Source: Thermococcus gammatolerans EJ3 (GTDB lineage: Archaea > Methanobacteriota_B > Thermococci > Thermococcales > Thermococcaceae). From it: a stretch of DNA of 64,000 nt. The notes under the pieces are model-generated. The model was not told the DNA's origin, searched no databases, and saw only the letters and a program-made list of their open reading frames with translations. The stretch's first letter is position 1, and each line of letters begins with the position of its first letter. This document shows positions 41,925 through 50,245 of this stretch, piece by piece. The translations under genes were made by a program, and so were the position numbers. The stretch spans positions 1,550,001-1,614,000 of the forward strand of contig NC_012804.1 of the NCBI RefSeq assembly GCF_000022365.1. Direction: 5' to 3'.

Positions 41925-42410
41925 ATGGTCTGGAGAAGGGACCGCTACTGGGACCCGTTCGATATAATGAGGGAAATCCAGGAGGAGATTGACGCAATAT
42001 TCCGCGACTTCATGAGGGGCCCAAGAATCTGGAGCTACCGCGAGCCCAGGGAGAGCATTGCCATCAGCGAGAGCTGGAGAGAGCCCTTCGCGGACATCTT
42101 CGACCGCGGTGACAAGTTTGTCATCACCGTTGAGCTTCCAGGAGTCAGGAAGGAGGACATCAAGCTCCGCGTTACAGAGGACACCGTTTACATCGAGGCC
42201 CAGATAAGGCGCGAGAAGGAGCTCGAGGAGGAGGGCGCCATAAGAATCGAGCGCTACTACAGCGGTTACAGGAGGGTCATCAGGCTCCCCGAGGAGGTCA
42301 TCCCAGAGAAGGCGAAAGCGAGGTACAACAACGGCGTCCTCGAAATCGAGATCCCAAAGAAGAACCCAAAGAAGCCCGAGGGAGAGGGCTTCGAGGTCAA
42401 GATCGAGTGA
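41925..42410 (+). CDS. hsp20: Small heat shock protein Hsp20
   Basis: A 161-aa alpha-crystallin-type chaperone that holds unfolding proteins. Variable N-terminus (to about 45), alpha-crystallin domain (FVITVELPGVRKEDIKLRV to NNGVLEIEIPKK) and C-terminal tail. ATG 41925 follows GGAGGTGATG. Heat induction is expected through the Phr-like operator. The Hsp20-Cdc48 pairing is conserved in Thermococcales. Confidence 0.94.
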   Translation: MVWRRDRYWDPFDIMREIQEEIDAIFRDFMRGPRIWSYREPRESIAISESWREPFADIFDRGDKFVITVELPGVRKEDIKLRVTEDTVYIEAQIRREKELEEEGAIRIERYYSGYRRVIRLPEEVIPEKAKARYNNGVLEIEIPKKNPKKPEGEGFEVKIE

Positions 42411-42442
42411 CCCTTTCGTTATTTCCTGCTTTTAACACCGGA

Positions 42443-42457
42443 GGGGGCTCCACCCCC
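42443..42457. terminator. G/C stem-loop between hsp20 and cdc48
   Basis: GGGGG, loop CTCCA, CCCCC, 32 nt after the hsp20 stop. There is no T-run on its 3' side, so it may stabilise the hsp20 mRNA end and not terminate. A separate TATA-like GATAAAAT near 42486-42493 supports an independent cdc48 promoter. Confidence 0.4.
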
Positions 42458-42534
42458 CTACAACCCTCAATAAAGCGATATTTCGATAAAATAAACCCGT
42501 CACAATCATCGCTCATGAAAAGGAGGTGGTATAG

Positions 42535-44925
42535 ATGAGCGAGAGGAAGGAAATCAAGCTTAAGGTCGCGTCCGCTTACCAGAGGGACGTTGGAAGGGGA
42601 ATCGTCAGGATTGACAGGAAGGCTATGCGCGAGCTCGGCGTCCAGCCAGGCGACATAGTGGAGATTATCGGAACCAAGAACACCGCCGCCGTTGTCTGGC
42701 CCGCCTATCCCGAGGACGAGGGACTCAGCATCATCAGAATGGACGGAACCATAAGGAAGAACGCGGGAGTTGGACTCGGCGACGAGGTTACTGTCAGAAA
42801 GGCCGACGTTAAGGAGGCGAAGAAGGTCATCGTTGCCCCAACCGAGCCGATCAGGTTTGGAAGGGACTTCGTCGAGTGGCTCCACAGCAGGCTCGTCGGC
42901 AGACCCGTCGTCAGGGGAGACTACATAAAGGTCGGAATCCTCGGTCAGGAGCTCACCTTCGTGGTAACCGCGACTACGCCAGCTGGAATCGTTCAGATAA
43001 CCGAGTTCACCGATTTCCAGGTCAGCGAGAAGCCCGTCAAGGAGGTCGCCAAGACCGCCACGCTCGGTGTTACCTACGAGGACATCGGTGGCCTGAAGGA
43101 CGTCATCCAGAAGGTCAGGGAGATGATAGAGCTCCCGCTCAAGCACCCGGAGATATTCGAGAAGCTCGGCATCGAGCCTCCGAAGGGTGTCCTGCTCTAC
43201 GGTCCGCCGGGAACAGGTAAGACCCTCCTTGCCAAGGCCGTCGCCAACGAAGCCAACGCCCACTTCATAGCCATCAACGGGCCGGAGATAATGAGCAAGT
43301 ACTACGGCGAGAGCGAGGAGAGACTTAGAGAGGTCTTCAAGGAGGCAGAAGAGAACGCACCGGCGATAATCTTCATCGACGAGATTGACGCGATAGCTCC
43401 AAAGAGGGAAGAGACCCACGGCGAGGTTGAGAAGAGGGTTGTTTCACAGCTCCTGACGCTGATGGACGGCCTCAAGAGCAGGGGCAAGGTCATAGTCATT
43501 GCCGCAACCAACAGGCCAGATGCCATCGACCCGGCCCTCAGGAGGCCAGGAAGGTTTGACAGGGAGCTTGAGGTTGGCGTTCCAGACAAGCAGGGCAGGA
43601 AGGAGATACTCCAGATACACACCAGGGGAATGCCCATCGAGCCCGACTTCAGGAGGGACAAGGTGATAGAGATACTCGAGAAGCTCCGCGGTGACGAGAG
43701 GTTCAGGGACGTTATAGACAGGGCCATAGAGAAGGTCGAGAAGGCGAAGGACGAGGAGGAGATAAAGAGGGACCTCAGGGAGCTTGACGAGAGGCTCTAC
43801 GACGAGGTCAAGGCGAGGCTCATCGACGCCCTGCTGGAGGAGCTGGCCGAGGTCACTCACGGCTTCGTTGGAGCGGACCTCGCAGCGCTCGCAAGAGAGG
43901 CGGCGATGGCCGCTCTAAGGAGGCTCATCAAGGAGGGCAAGATTGACTTCGAGGCCGAGCACATACCCAGAGAAGTCCTCGAAGAGCTCAAGGTCACCAG
44001 GAAAGACTTCTACGAGGCGCTCAAGATGGTCGAGCCGTCAGCGCTCAGGGAGGTCCTCCTCGAGGTGCCGAACGTCCGCTGGGACGACATCGGAGGCCTT
44101 GAGGACGTGAAACAGGAGCTCAGGGAAGCTGTAGAGTGGCCGCTCAAGTATCCAGAAGCATTCATGGGACTCGGAATCACCCCGCCGAAGGGAATCCTGC
44201 TCTACGGTCCACCGGGAACTGGTAAGACTCTCCTCGCCAAGGCCGTAGCGAACGAGAGTGAGGCCAACTTCATCGCCATCAAGGGTCCAGAGGTGCTCAG
44301 CAAGTGGGTCGGCGAGAGCGAGAAGAACATCAGGGAGATATTCAGGAAGGCTCGTCAGGCCGCTCCGACGGTGATATTCATAGACGAGATTGACGCCATC
44401 GCACCGCGCAGGGGCACCGACGTCAACCGCGTAACCGACAGGCTCATCAACCAGCTCCTGACTGAGATGGATGGTATTCAGGAGAACAGCGGTGTCGTCG
44501 TCATTGGAGCCACCAACAGGCCGGACATACTCGACCCGGCTTTGCTCAGGCCAGGAAGGTTTGACAGGCTGATACTCGTTCCAGCGCCGGATGAGAAGGC
44601 CAGGCTGGAGATATTCAAGGTGCACACCAGGAAGGTTCCGCTGGCGGAGGATGTCAACCTCGAGGAGCTCGCCAAGAGAACCGAGGGCTACACAGGTGCC
44701 GACATTGAGGCAGTGGTGAGAGAGGCCGCGATGCTCGCCATGAGGAGGGCGCTCCAGGAGGGCATCATCAGGCCCGGAATGAAGGCCGACGAAATCAGGA
44801 GGAAGGTCAAGGTCACCATGAGGGACTTCGAGGAGGCACTGAAGAAGATTGGGCCGTCGGTGAGCAAGGAGACGATGGAGTACTACAGGAAGATACAGGA
44901 GCAGTTCAAGCAGTCGCGCGGGTAA
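42535..44925 (+). CDS. cdc48: Cdc48/VAT AAA+ ATPase
   Basis: A 796-aa hexameric unfoldase feeding substrates to the proteasome. N-domain about 1-180, D1 with Walker A GPPGTGKT and Walker [16 protein letters not shown]2 with a second GPPGTGKT and [15 protein letters not shown]; arginine-finger regions GRFDREL and GRFDRLI. No intein. ATG 42535 follows AAAGGAGGTGG. In Pyrococcus the neighbouring-AAA gene belongs to the heat-shock regulon. The stop codon sits in the loop of a perfect 8-bp hairpin (see hairpin array). Confidence 0.96.
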   Translation: MSERKEIKLKVASAYQRDVGRGIVRIDRKAMRELGVQPGDIVEIIGTKNTAAVVWPAYPEDEGLSIIRMDGTIRKNAGVGLGDEVTVRKADVKEAKKVIVAPTEPIRFGRDFVEWLHSRLVGRPVVRGDYIKVGILGQELTFVVTATTPAGIVQITEFTDFQVSEKPVKEVAKTATLGVTYEDIGGLKDVIQKVREMIELPLKHPEIFEKLGIEPPKGVLLYGPPGTGKTLLAKAVANEANAHFIAINGPEIMSKYYGESEERLREVFKEAEENAPAIIFIDEIDAIAPKREETHGEVEKRVVSQLLTLMDGLKSRGKVIVIAATNRPDAIDPALRRPGRFDRELEVGVPDKQGRKEILQIHTRGMPIEPDFRRDKVIEILEKLRGDERFRDVIDRAIEKVEKAKDEEEIKRDLRELDERLYDEVKARLIDALLEELAEVTHGFVGADLAALAREAAMAALRRLIKEGKIDFEAEHIPREVLEELKVTRKDFYEALKMVEPSALREVLLEVPNVRWDDIGGLEDVKQELREAVEWPLKYPEAFMGLGITPPKGILLYGPPGTGKTLLAKAVANESEANFIAIKGPEVLSKWVGESEKNIREIFRKARQAAPTVIFIDEIDAIAPRRGTDVNRVTDRLINQLLTEMDGIQENSGVVVIGATNRPDILDPALLRPGRFDRLILVPAPDEKARLEIFKVHTRKVPLAEDVNLEELAKRTEGYTGADIEAVVREAAMLAMRRALQEGIIRPGMKADEIRRKVKVTMRDFEEALKKIGPSVSKETMEYYRKIQEQFKQSRG

Positions 44926-45017
44926 ACGCGCGACCAGTGAGCGTAAGCTCACGCAGTCTCGTGGATGACCACGAGACCCAGCGAACGAACGTTCGCGCGG
45001 GGCGGGCGGCTGACCGC
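44913..45017. repeat. Array of five consecutive perfect hairpins
   Basis: Five perfect inverted repeats follow head to tail over 105 bp: 8 bp GTCGCGCG with loop GGTAAA (44913-44934, holding the cdc48 stop); 6 bp GTGAGC, loop GTAA (44937-44952); 9 bp GTCTCGTGG, loop ATGA (44956-44977); 6 bp GCGAAC, loop GAAC (44981-44996); 4 bp GCGG, loop CTGA (45006-45017). The stems are unrelated in sequence; four loops are exactly 4 nt and spacers are 2-9 nt. It is not a simple terminator, since no T-run follows until a promoter-like region. Confidence 0.7.
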
Positions 45018-45029
45018 GTGACACCTTCA

Positions 45030-45041
45030 CATTTTTAAATT
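45030..45041 (+). promoter_or_regulatory. TATA promoter of 81-aa protein
   Basis: CACATTTTTAAAT with the TATA core at 45032-45040, placing the start at about 45062, within the tandem 11-bp repeat. Confidence 0.55.
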
Positions 45042-45047
45042 TTCCTA

Positions 45048-45069
45048 AGGCTATCGGTAGGCTATCGGT
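45048..45069 (+). repeat. Tandem 11-bp direct repeat at the transcription start
   Basis: AGGCTATCGGT occurs twice without spacing (45048-45058 and 45059-45069), between the TATA box and the GGAGGTGA of the 81-aa gene. An 11-bp period keeps both copies on nearly the same DNA face, as for cooperative protein binding; a simple duplication is equally possible. Confidence 0.7.
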
Positions 45070-45083
45070 TTGGAGGTGATGGG

Positions 45084-45329
45084 ATGATCTACGGAGTCCT
45101 GCTCAGCATACCCGAAAAGCTGGTGGGAAAATATGAGGATCAGGTCAGGAGGACAATCGGTTACGGAATAGCGAGGGGTGATATAATAAGCTTCACTGAA
45201 GCCCGCTACAAAGGAGATATAGCCTTTGTAATGCTCGCCCGCTCAAGAAGGGCCGCTGAGAGAACGTTTTCAGAACTCTCGGAGCTCCCGATCTACGTCA
45301 AGGTCATAGAGATCGAGGGCGAGAGCTGA
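45084..45329 (+). CDS. Small uncharacterised protein, 81 aa
   Basis: Unrecognised 81-aa protein. Pattern: strand (MIYGVLLSI), helix (GKYEDQVRRTIGYGIARG), strand, strand (DIAFVMLARS), helix (RAAERTFSELSEL), strand (IYVKVIEIE), i.e. a ferredoxin-like alpha/beta sandwich. ATG follows GGAGGTGATGG. Its promoter contains the tandem 11-bp repeat. Confidence 0.65.
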   Translation: MIYGVLLSIPEKLVGKYEDQVRRTIGYGIARGDIISFTEARYKGDIAFVMLARSRRAAERTFSELSELPIYVKVIEIEGES

Positions 45330-45382
45330 TTCTTTAACTTTTTGCCCGGTGAGAAATGGCAAAGGGGAGGAGGGGAGGAGCG

Positions 45383-45532
45383 TCATGCTATGAGCTCGAC
45401 CTCGTATGCTATAGCGTTGAACTCACTCATCTTCTCCCTCGCTATCCTCTCGGCCTTTTTGATATCGTTCGCGGGGATAACGATCTCCCAAGGCATCTCT
45501 TTCTCCCGATAGTAGAGTATTCTCGCAAGCAT
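45383..45532 (-). CDS. 49-aa mini-protein A
   Basis: A 49-codon gene below usual length cutoffs. It begins MLARILYYREKEMPWEI and ends NAIAYEVELIA, predicted beta-beta-alpha-beta. Support: ATG 45532 has GGGGGTGATGG at ideal spacing, and a TATA at 45580-45587 lies at a suitable distance. It resembles the 49-aa mini-protein B 190 nt away: both share an A-x-RIA helix centre and a final (Y/F)E(V/L)E strand. Confidence 0.65.
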   Translation of the reverse strand: MLARILYYREKEMPWEIVIPANDIKKAERIAREKMSEFNAIAYEVELIA

Positions 45533-45577
45533 GCCATCACCCCCTCTGTATCACTCGGCGTGAAAAGCACTGGAGTT

Positions 45578-45592
45578 CAATTTAAAAGCTTT
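45578..45592 (-). promoter_or_regulatory. TATA promoter of mini-protein A
   Basis: Minus-strand CAAAGCTTTTAAATTG, TATA core 45580-45587, start predicted near 45558. The phased GAACA repeats begin directly upstream of its BRE. Confidence 0.55.
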
Positions 45593-45595
45593 GCT

Positions 45596-45644
45596 GAACA
45601 TCATTGAACACCAACGAACAGAATTCGGAGAACATTAATGAACT
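45596..45644. repeat. Helically phased GAACA repeats
   Basis: GAACA occurs at 45596, 45606, 45616 and 45630, and GAACT at 45640: steps of 10, 10, 14 and 10 bp. They stand immediately upstream of the mini-protein A promoter, where an activator would bind. The rest of 45533-45722 shows no gene. Confidence 0.6.
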
Positions 45645-45722
45645 GAAAAGACCCCATAGCCGAGGATGTTCAGCGAACGAGAGGGGAAAGGAGAAGGAAT
45701 AAGAAAGGGACGCAGAACTAAT

Positions 45723-45872
45723 TCAATCGAGCCTTTCTAGTTCAAAAACCCTGGCGTTTTTAGCTTTAAGCTCCTTTACCGCGATCCTGCGGGCGAGATC
45801 GGCGTTTTCAGCCTCAAATGTTATCCTTTCTCTGTGGGATCTTCCCCCGTAGAGAGTCACGGCCCACTTCAT
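45723..45872 (-). CDS. 49-aa mini-protein B
   Basis: A second 49-codon gene: MKWAVTLYGGRSHRERIT at the start, ADLARRIAVKELKAKNARVF toward the end. Predicted beta-beta-alpha-beta, like mini-protein A, with identical length and similar hydrophobic pattern, so probably a paralogue. ATG 45872 follows GGTGGGAGA; TATA at 45905-45913. Function unknown. Confidence 0.65.
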   Translation of the reverse strand: MKWAVTLYGGRSHRERITFEAENADLARRIAVKELKAKNARVFELERLD

Positions 45873-45901
45873 TCTCCCACCGAGCTGTTTGTCAATTGTT
45901 C

Positions 45902-45917
45902 AAACTTTATAAGTTTA
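45902..45917 (-). promoter_or_regulatory. TATA promoter of mini-protein B
   Basis: Minus-strand AAACTTATAAAGTTTG; the AAACTT/AAGTTT arms make it nearly palindromic. It places the start near 45885, about 13 nt before ATG 45872. Confidence 0.55.
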
Positions 45918-45935
45918 ACGCACCAGATTTTAGAC

Positions 45936-45955
45936 ATTTCGTCAAAAAACGAAAT
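45936..45955. terminator. Stem-loop at the GDPD operon end
   Basis: ATTTCGT (45936-45942), a 6-nt loop, ACGAAAT (45949-45955). On the minus strand the loop is TTTTTG and the stem directly follows and touches the stop codon of the second GDPD gene. It probably marks the operon's 3' end. Confidence 0.5.
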
Positions 45956-46701
45956 CATCGAAGGCCGAGCCGAGAGAGATAGGAGAGCATTCTCTCCACG
46001 TCGTTGGTTATAACCACCTCGAAGAGGCCCCTGAGTCTGGCGAGGTTATCCTGAGAGTAAAAGAGTTCTTCGTTCTCTGTCCAAAGAACCACCCTTAGGC
46101 CGAGGGAGCGAGCCCATCGAAGTGCATGGAGGGTTTTTTCAAAGCCCAGCACAGGAATGGCCTCCATCGGGACGTTGATCGACCAGAGGTTTAGCTCTTC
46201 CTTGAGACGGGGGATTAGGGGAACTACATCCTCTCTGTCAATCAAGAGTCCCATCGTTGTCTCATCATCGAACCTGCGGTATTCTCTGAGGGCTTCAACG
46301 TCAAAGGATGAAATCATAATGCGCTGGGGGTTGTTGACCTTCACTATCTCGGCGACCCTCTCAACCGCGTCCCTGTCCTTGAGCTCCACGTTGACGAGTG
46401 CGTCCTCAGGGAGAACCTCAAAGACCTCTTCAAGAGTTGGGATCTTCTCTCCTCCACCTATGTCGGCCTTCTTAAGCTCCTCAAGGGTCATTTCCTTTTG
46501 CTTTCCGCTCATGTTGCTCGTCCTGTCTATTGTCTCGTCGTGCATCACAATAGCGTTCCCATCCTTAGTTAGCCAGACGTCAAGCTCAACTCCGTCCGCC
46601 CCCGCCTCGATAGCCTTCCTGAAGGCGAGCAGACTGTTCTCGGGGAACTTTCCCATACAACCCCTGTGGCCAAGGACTATGATCCTATCCCTCTCCCACA
46701 T
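45955..46701 (-). CDS. Glycerophosphodiester phosphodiesterase
   Basis: A 248-aa GDPD TIM-barrel enzyme that releases glycerol phosphate from glycerophosphodiesters. Catalytic features are intact: [31 protein letters not shown] and NVELKD. In archaea it may degrade membrane-lipid headgroups. ATG 46701 lies inside the upstream paralogue (17-nt overlap), so translation is coupled; a TTG at 46716 is the alternative start. Confidence 0.9.
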   Translation of the reverse strand: MWERDRIIVLGHRGCMGKFPENSLLAFRKAIEAGADGVELDVWLTKDGNAIVMHDETIDRTSNMSGKQKEMTLEELKKADIGGGEKIPTLEEVFEVLPEDALVNVELKDRDAVERVAEIVKVNNPQRIMISSFDVEALREYRRFDDETTMGLLIDREDVVPLIPRLKEELNLWSINVPMEAIPVLGFEKTLHALRWARSLGLRVVLWTENEELFYSQDNLARLRGLFEVVITNDVERMLSYLSRLGLR

Positions 46702-47431
46702 AGAGCGTCGCCTCAACTTCGGTGCGTCTGGGGGCTATAAACTTTTTCAGCCTCGCGGGGTCGTCGGAAATTACCGCATCCACCAAAAGCATGAATTTTG
46801 GCACAAGTGAGAGCTCGTTCATCCTGTAGTTCCAGAGCCATACCTTCTTCTTTTTCCTGCGGTACAGGGTGAGAAGCGTCAAAAAGCCGCGGAACCCTAT
46901 GTATCCGATCAGGTCGAGGGGGACGTGAATGGAGTAACTCTCAAACCCAAGGCTCTGGAAGAGGTTTCTGGCACTCGTCACTGAGAGACCGACTTTGCAG
47001 TCCGGACACTCCTTCTTGACCATGTTTATCCAATCGGGGACGTCAGTTGAGATGACGGTTCTACCGAGAATCTTCCGCCGTTCCAGGGAACTGAGAAGGG
47101 GCTCAAGCGCATTTATGTCCTTCAGGTCGGCGTTAACGACGCCCGGGCGGAGTTTCAAGACCCGGTCCAGAGTTGGGATCAGCTTTCCAAGGGGATGAAG
47201 CTTCACGAGCTCCCCGTAGGTCAGAAGCTCCACACGATACTGCCGACCGTCAACCGTGAAAACTCCCTCGTGAAGGGGAACGAGTTTGCCATCCATCGTT
47301 ATCCTCACGTCGAACTCTATACCATGACAGTGGTTAAGGGCCCTTCGAAATGCTGGAATAGTGTTTTCCAACGGCCCTTTTGTTCCCCTGTGACCCAATA
47401 TGAAAATATCTCCAATGTCCCCTTGTGTCAT
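46685..47431 (-). CDS. Glycerophosphodiester phosphodiesterase paralogue
   Basis: A 248-aa GDPD-family protein, first of a tandem pair. GHRG, LENT and [12 protein letters not shown] are present, but two acidic positions differ from the classical enzyme: LHEG instead of MHDE and NADLKD instead of NVELKD (metal-ligand Glu to Asp). It may have altered activity or another diester substrate. It has its own TATA near 47465-47475. Gene duplication with divergence is the simplest origin. Confidence 0.85.
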   Translation of the reverse strand: MTQGDIGDIFILGHRGTKGPLENTIPAFRRALNHCHGIEFDVRITMDGKLVPLHEGVFTVDGRQYRVELLTYGELVKLHPLGKLIPTLDRVLKLRPGVVNADLKDINALEPLLSSLERRKILGRTVISTDVPDWINMVKKECPDCKVGLSVTSARNLFQSLGFESYSIHVPLDLIGYIGFRGFLTLLTLYRRKKKKVWLWNYRMNELSLVPKFMLLVDAVISDDPARLKKFIAPRRTEVEATLYVGEG

Positions 47432-47528
47432 ACGTCCAACCGTTCAAACATGCGCTCACAATTCTTAAAAGTTCTTCCAGACAATTTTTCCCGTTATTGC
47501 TCTCTAAAATCTTCGGGGGGATGGAACT

Positions 47529-48890
47529 GTGGAGTTCAAATATTCCCGCATATTCCTGCTCGGCTTCGGTTTCTTTGGTATAAGCATAATATGGGCGCTT
47601 TACAACGCGTACATACCGATATTCCTCCAGGACACGTTCAGAATGAACAGAACGGTGACGGGCTTCATAATGACGATAGACAACCTCTTCGCCGTCCTGT
47701 TGCTCCCGTTTTTGGGCGCGCTCAGTGACATGACGCGAACAAAGCTCGGGAGGAGAAAGCCCTACATACTCCTCGGTGCCCCCTCTGCGGCTCTCATGTT
47801 CGCTCTCATCCCCATAGCCAGGGAGCACGGCAATTTAGCCCTCTTCATGGGCACAATAATCCTCATGAACTTCTTCATGGCCCTCTTCCGCTCCCCGGTC
47901 ATAGCCTTCATGCCGGATATAACACCAAGCGAAAAGAGGAGCCAGGCCAACGGGATAATCAACTTCATGGGCGGTCTTGGAGCCCTGCTCGCGTACTTCG
48001 GCGGGAAGGTCCTCTACGAGATGAACTACGCCTACCCCTTCTACTTCGGAGCGGCGATAATGCTTCTGGCGAACCTTTTGGTTGTCCTCTTCGTGCCCGA
48101 GCCAGAGGAGTACAGGGTTCCGGGGGAGGGCATAAGCCTGAGGAAGCTCCTTTCCGAGACTTCCCACAAGAGCTTCGGTGAGCTCAAGGAGAACCTCAAG
48201 GACGTTTTTGCAAGCCACGAAAAGAGCCTGCTCGCGATCCTGCTCGCGATATTCTTCTGGTTCGTTGCCTTCAACTCCCTCGAGACGTTCTTCACGAGCT
48301 ACGTCAAGTACCACCTCTACGGGATCCCAGTTGGCGCGCCGGAAACCGAGCTCACGAGGAAGATCGAGAGCACAGGGGCCTTTATGCTCGGTGTCTTCAG
48401 CCTGAGCTTCATGCTCTTCGCAATCCCTGCCGGCTTCATTGGTGCAAGGCTAGGCAGGAAGAAGACGATAACACTGGGCCTTCTCCTGGTCATAGTGATA
48501 ATGCTCGGGGCATTCTTCATCGGGGAAACCTCAAAACCATCAAGCCCAAGCCTCTCGGATTCAGTAATAATGACCTTCATGGGGCTGTTCTTCCTGGGTG
48601 GAATCGGGTGGGCGATGATCAACGTGAACTCCCTGCCAATGGTCGTGGACATGACGACGGAGGAAAAGCTTGGTGGCTACACCGGCCTCTACTACTTCTT
48701 CAGCCAGGCGGCAAACCTCCTCGCACCACCCCTCGCGGGAGCGTTCCTTGACGTCATAGGCTACAAAACACTACTTCCCTTCGCAATGGTGTTCTTTGTC
48801 TTAGCCCTGATAACGGTGCAGTTCGTTAGGAGGGGAGATGTTGTTAAAAGCACCGGGGACACGTATGATTACATACCCGATATGGATTGA
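47529..48890 (+). CDS. MFS transporter, SLC45/GPH-like, GTG start
   Basis: A 453-aa major facilitator with twelve predicted helices. Motif A-like GALSDMTRTKLGRRKPYIL after helix 2 is typical of the sugar-transporting SLC45/GPH branch. GTG 47529, preceded by GGGGGGATGG, is the only start giving the full first helix. It begins a three-gene operon (two MFS proteins and a hydrolase). Substrate unknown; a glycoside or sugar is plausible. Confidence 0.85.
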   Translation: MEFKYSRIFLLGFGFFGISIIWALYNAYIPIFLQDTFRMNRTVTGFIMTIDNLFAVLLLPFLGALSDMTRTKLGRRKPYILLGAPSAALMFALIPIAREHGNLALFMGTIILMNFFMALFRSPVIAFMPDITPSEKRSQANGIINFMGGLGALLAYFGGKVLYEMNYAYPFYFGAAIMLLANLLVVLFVPEPEEYRVPGEGISLRKLLSETSHKSFGELKENLKDVFASHEKSLLAILLAIFFWFVAFNSLETFFTSYVKYHLYGIPVGAPETELTRKIESTGAFMLGVFSLSFMLFAIPAGFIGARLGRKKTITLGLLLVIVIMLGAFFIGETSKPSSPSLSDSVIMTFMGLFFLGGIGWAMINVNSLPMVVDMTTEEKLGGYTGLYYFFSQAANLLAPPLAGAFLDVIGYKTLLPFAMVFFVLALITVQFVRRGDVVKSTGDTYDYIPDMD

Positions 48891-48902
48891 GAGGTGAGGG
48901 AG

Positions 48903-50243
48903 ATGGAAAGGCGTTTCAACTGGGGTATTGTGCTCGGTCTCGCGCTGCTTGGGTTCAGCAGGAGCGTTGGATGGGCCATGAACAAGGGGCTGTCATTCCC
49001 TCTTCTTTCAAGCTACACCCAATCGGCCCTAGTTAAGGGTACAATCCTGGCCCTTGAGGGCCTGATAGGACTCTTTGTCCCTGTGGTTTTGGGGTATTAC
49101 AGCGATACCCTCCGCTCCAAGTACGGCAGGAGAAGACCCTTCATAATGATCGGGGGTATCCTCGCGGGCGTGGCGGCACTGATGATATACACCTCGTACG
49201 CCCTCGGTGTTCCCCTGGCGGGCTTTGCTCTCTCGCTGGCGTTCTTCTACCTCTCAATGCACCTCTACACGGCACAGTACAGGGCACTAATGCCCGACAC
49301 AGTGGAGAGCGGTCAGAGGGGGAAAGCAAGTGGTGTCATCACCTTCTTCGAGTGGGCGGGCAACCTCTTCTTCTTCGGTCTGGCAGGCTACCTCGTCGCA
49401 AAGGCCGTCTCCATGACCGGAGAGAAAGAGGGGATAAAGGCCCTCATCCAAACTCCGTACCTCAAGATACCCTTCATAATCACGGCGGTGTTCCTCATCG
49501 GGGCGGCCCTCTTCGTGTACTTCATCGTCCGCGAGCCAGAAGCACCGGAGATCGAGGAAAACGAGACTCTCGGGGAGTACCTCATAAGCATCGTCGAGAA
49601 CAGGGACTTTCTGAAGTTCTACACCGCCCAGACCCTCTGGTGGATGAGCTTCGAGTTCATAGGGATATTCCTATACGGCATCCTTGCGTACATACTCTAC
49701 GGCTCTGCCAGTGAGGAAAACGTAAAGGCAGTTACCTCGCTCGGCCTGTTACTCATGGCCCTGTTCAACGTCACGGTTCTCGTAGGAGCCCTTCCAGGCG
49801 GCATAATCTACGACAAGCTCGGAAGACGTTTAAGTATAATCCTCGGCGGCGTTATATTTGCCATTCCGCAGATCTGGGGATGGTTCATCCACACCAAGAC
49901 CGAGATAACAGTGGCCCTCGGAATAGCGGGGGTCGGGTGGGGAATACTCATGGCCGCTTCCTATCCGGTGGTAGGAGATCTGCTCACAAAGTTCGAGAGG
50001 GAAGCTTTCACCGGCCGCTACTACGGCTTCTTTGAGGCAACCCGCTCCCTGCCGGTGCTGCTGGCGGGTATAATCGGCGGTGCCATCGTTGATCTCGCCG
50101 GGGAAAACTACAGGGTCCTCTTCCCCATCGGAGCGGTACTTGTGCTCCTGGCAATGCCCATGATATGGTTCATGAAGAACCTCGACGAGACCCCAAAGGC
50201 CGAGCCGGAAAGTGATGGGTTGGAGATTGAACTGGAGGTATGA
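48903..50243 (+). CDS. MFS transporter, SLC45/GPH-like, second copy
   Basis: A 446-aa twelve-helix transporter related to the preceding protein, with GYYSDTLRSKYGRRRPFIM as motif A. ATG 48903 follows GAGGTGAGGG; GTG 48894 adds three residues. Two adjacent MFS genes may transport different substrates or form a heteromeric system. It ends in the ATGA overlap region of the hydrolase gene. Confidence 0.85.
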   Translation: MERRFNWGIVLGLALLGFSRSVGWAMNKGLSFPLLSSYTQSALVKGTILALEGLIGLFVPVVLGYYSDTLRSKYGRRRPFIMIGGILAGVAALMIYTSYALGVPLAGFALSLAFFYLSMHLYTAQYRALMPDTVESGQRGKASGVITFFEWAGNLFFFGLAGYLVAKAVSMTGEKEGIKALIQTPYLKIPFIITAVFLIGAALFVYFIVREPEAPEIEENETLGEYLISIVENRDFLKFYTAQTLWWMSFEFIGIFLYGILAYILYGSASEENVKAVTSLGLLLMALFNVTVLVGALPGGIIYDKLGRRLSIILGGVIFAIPQIWGWFIHTKTEITVALGIAGVGWGILMAASYPVVGDLLTKFEREAFTGRYYGFFEATRSLPVLLAGIIGGAIVDLAGENYRVLFPIGAVLVLLAMPMIWFMKNLDETPKAEPESDGLEIELEV

Positions 50244-50245
50244 GT

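Noticed and set aside
44038-45030. 330-codon minus-strand frame antisense to cdc48
   Set aside because: No homology or ribosome binding site; a product of cdc48 codon usage.
45596-45644. Phased GAACA repeats as a mini CRISPR array
   Set aside because: Units are only 5 bp with 5-9 bp spacing; no repeat-spacer structure or cas genes.
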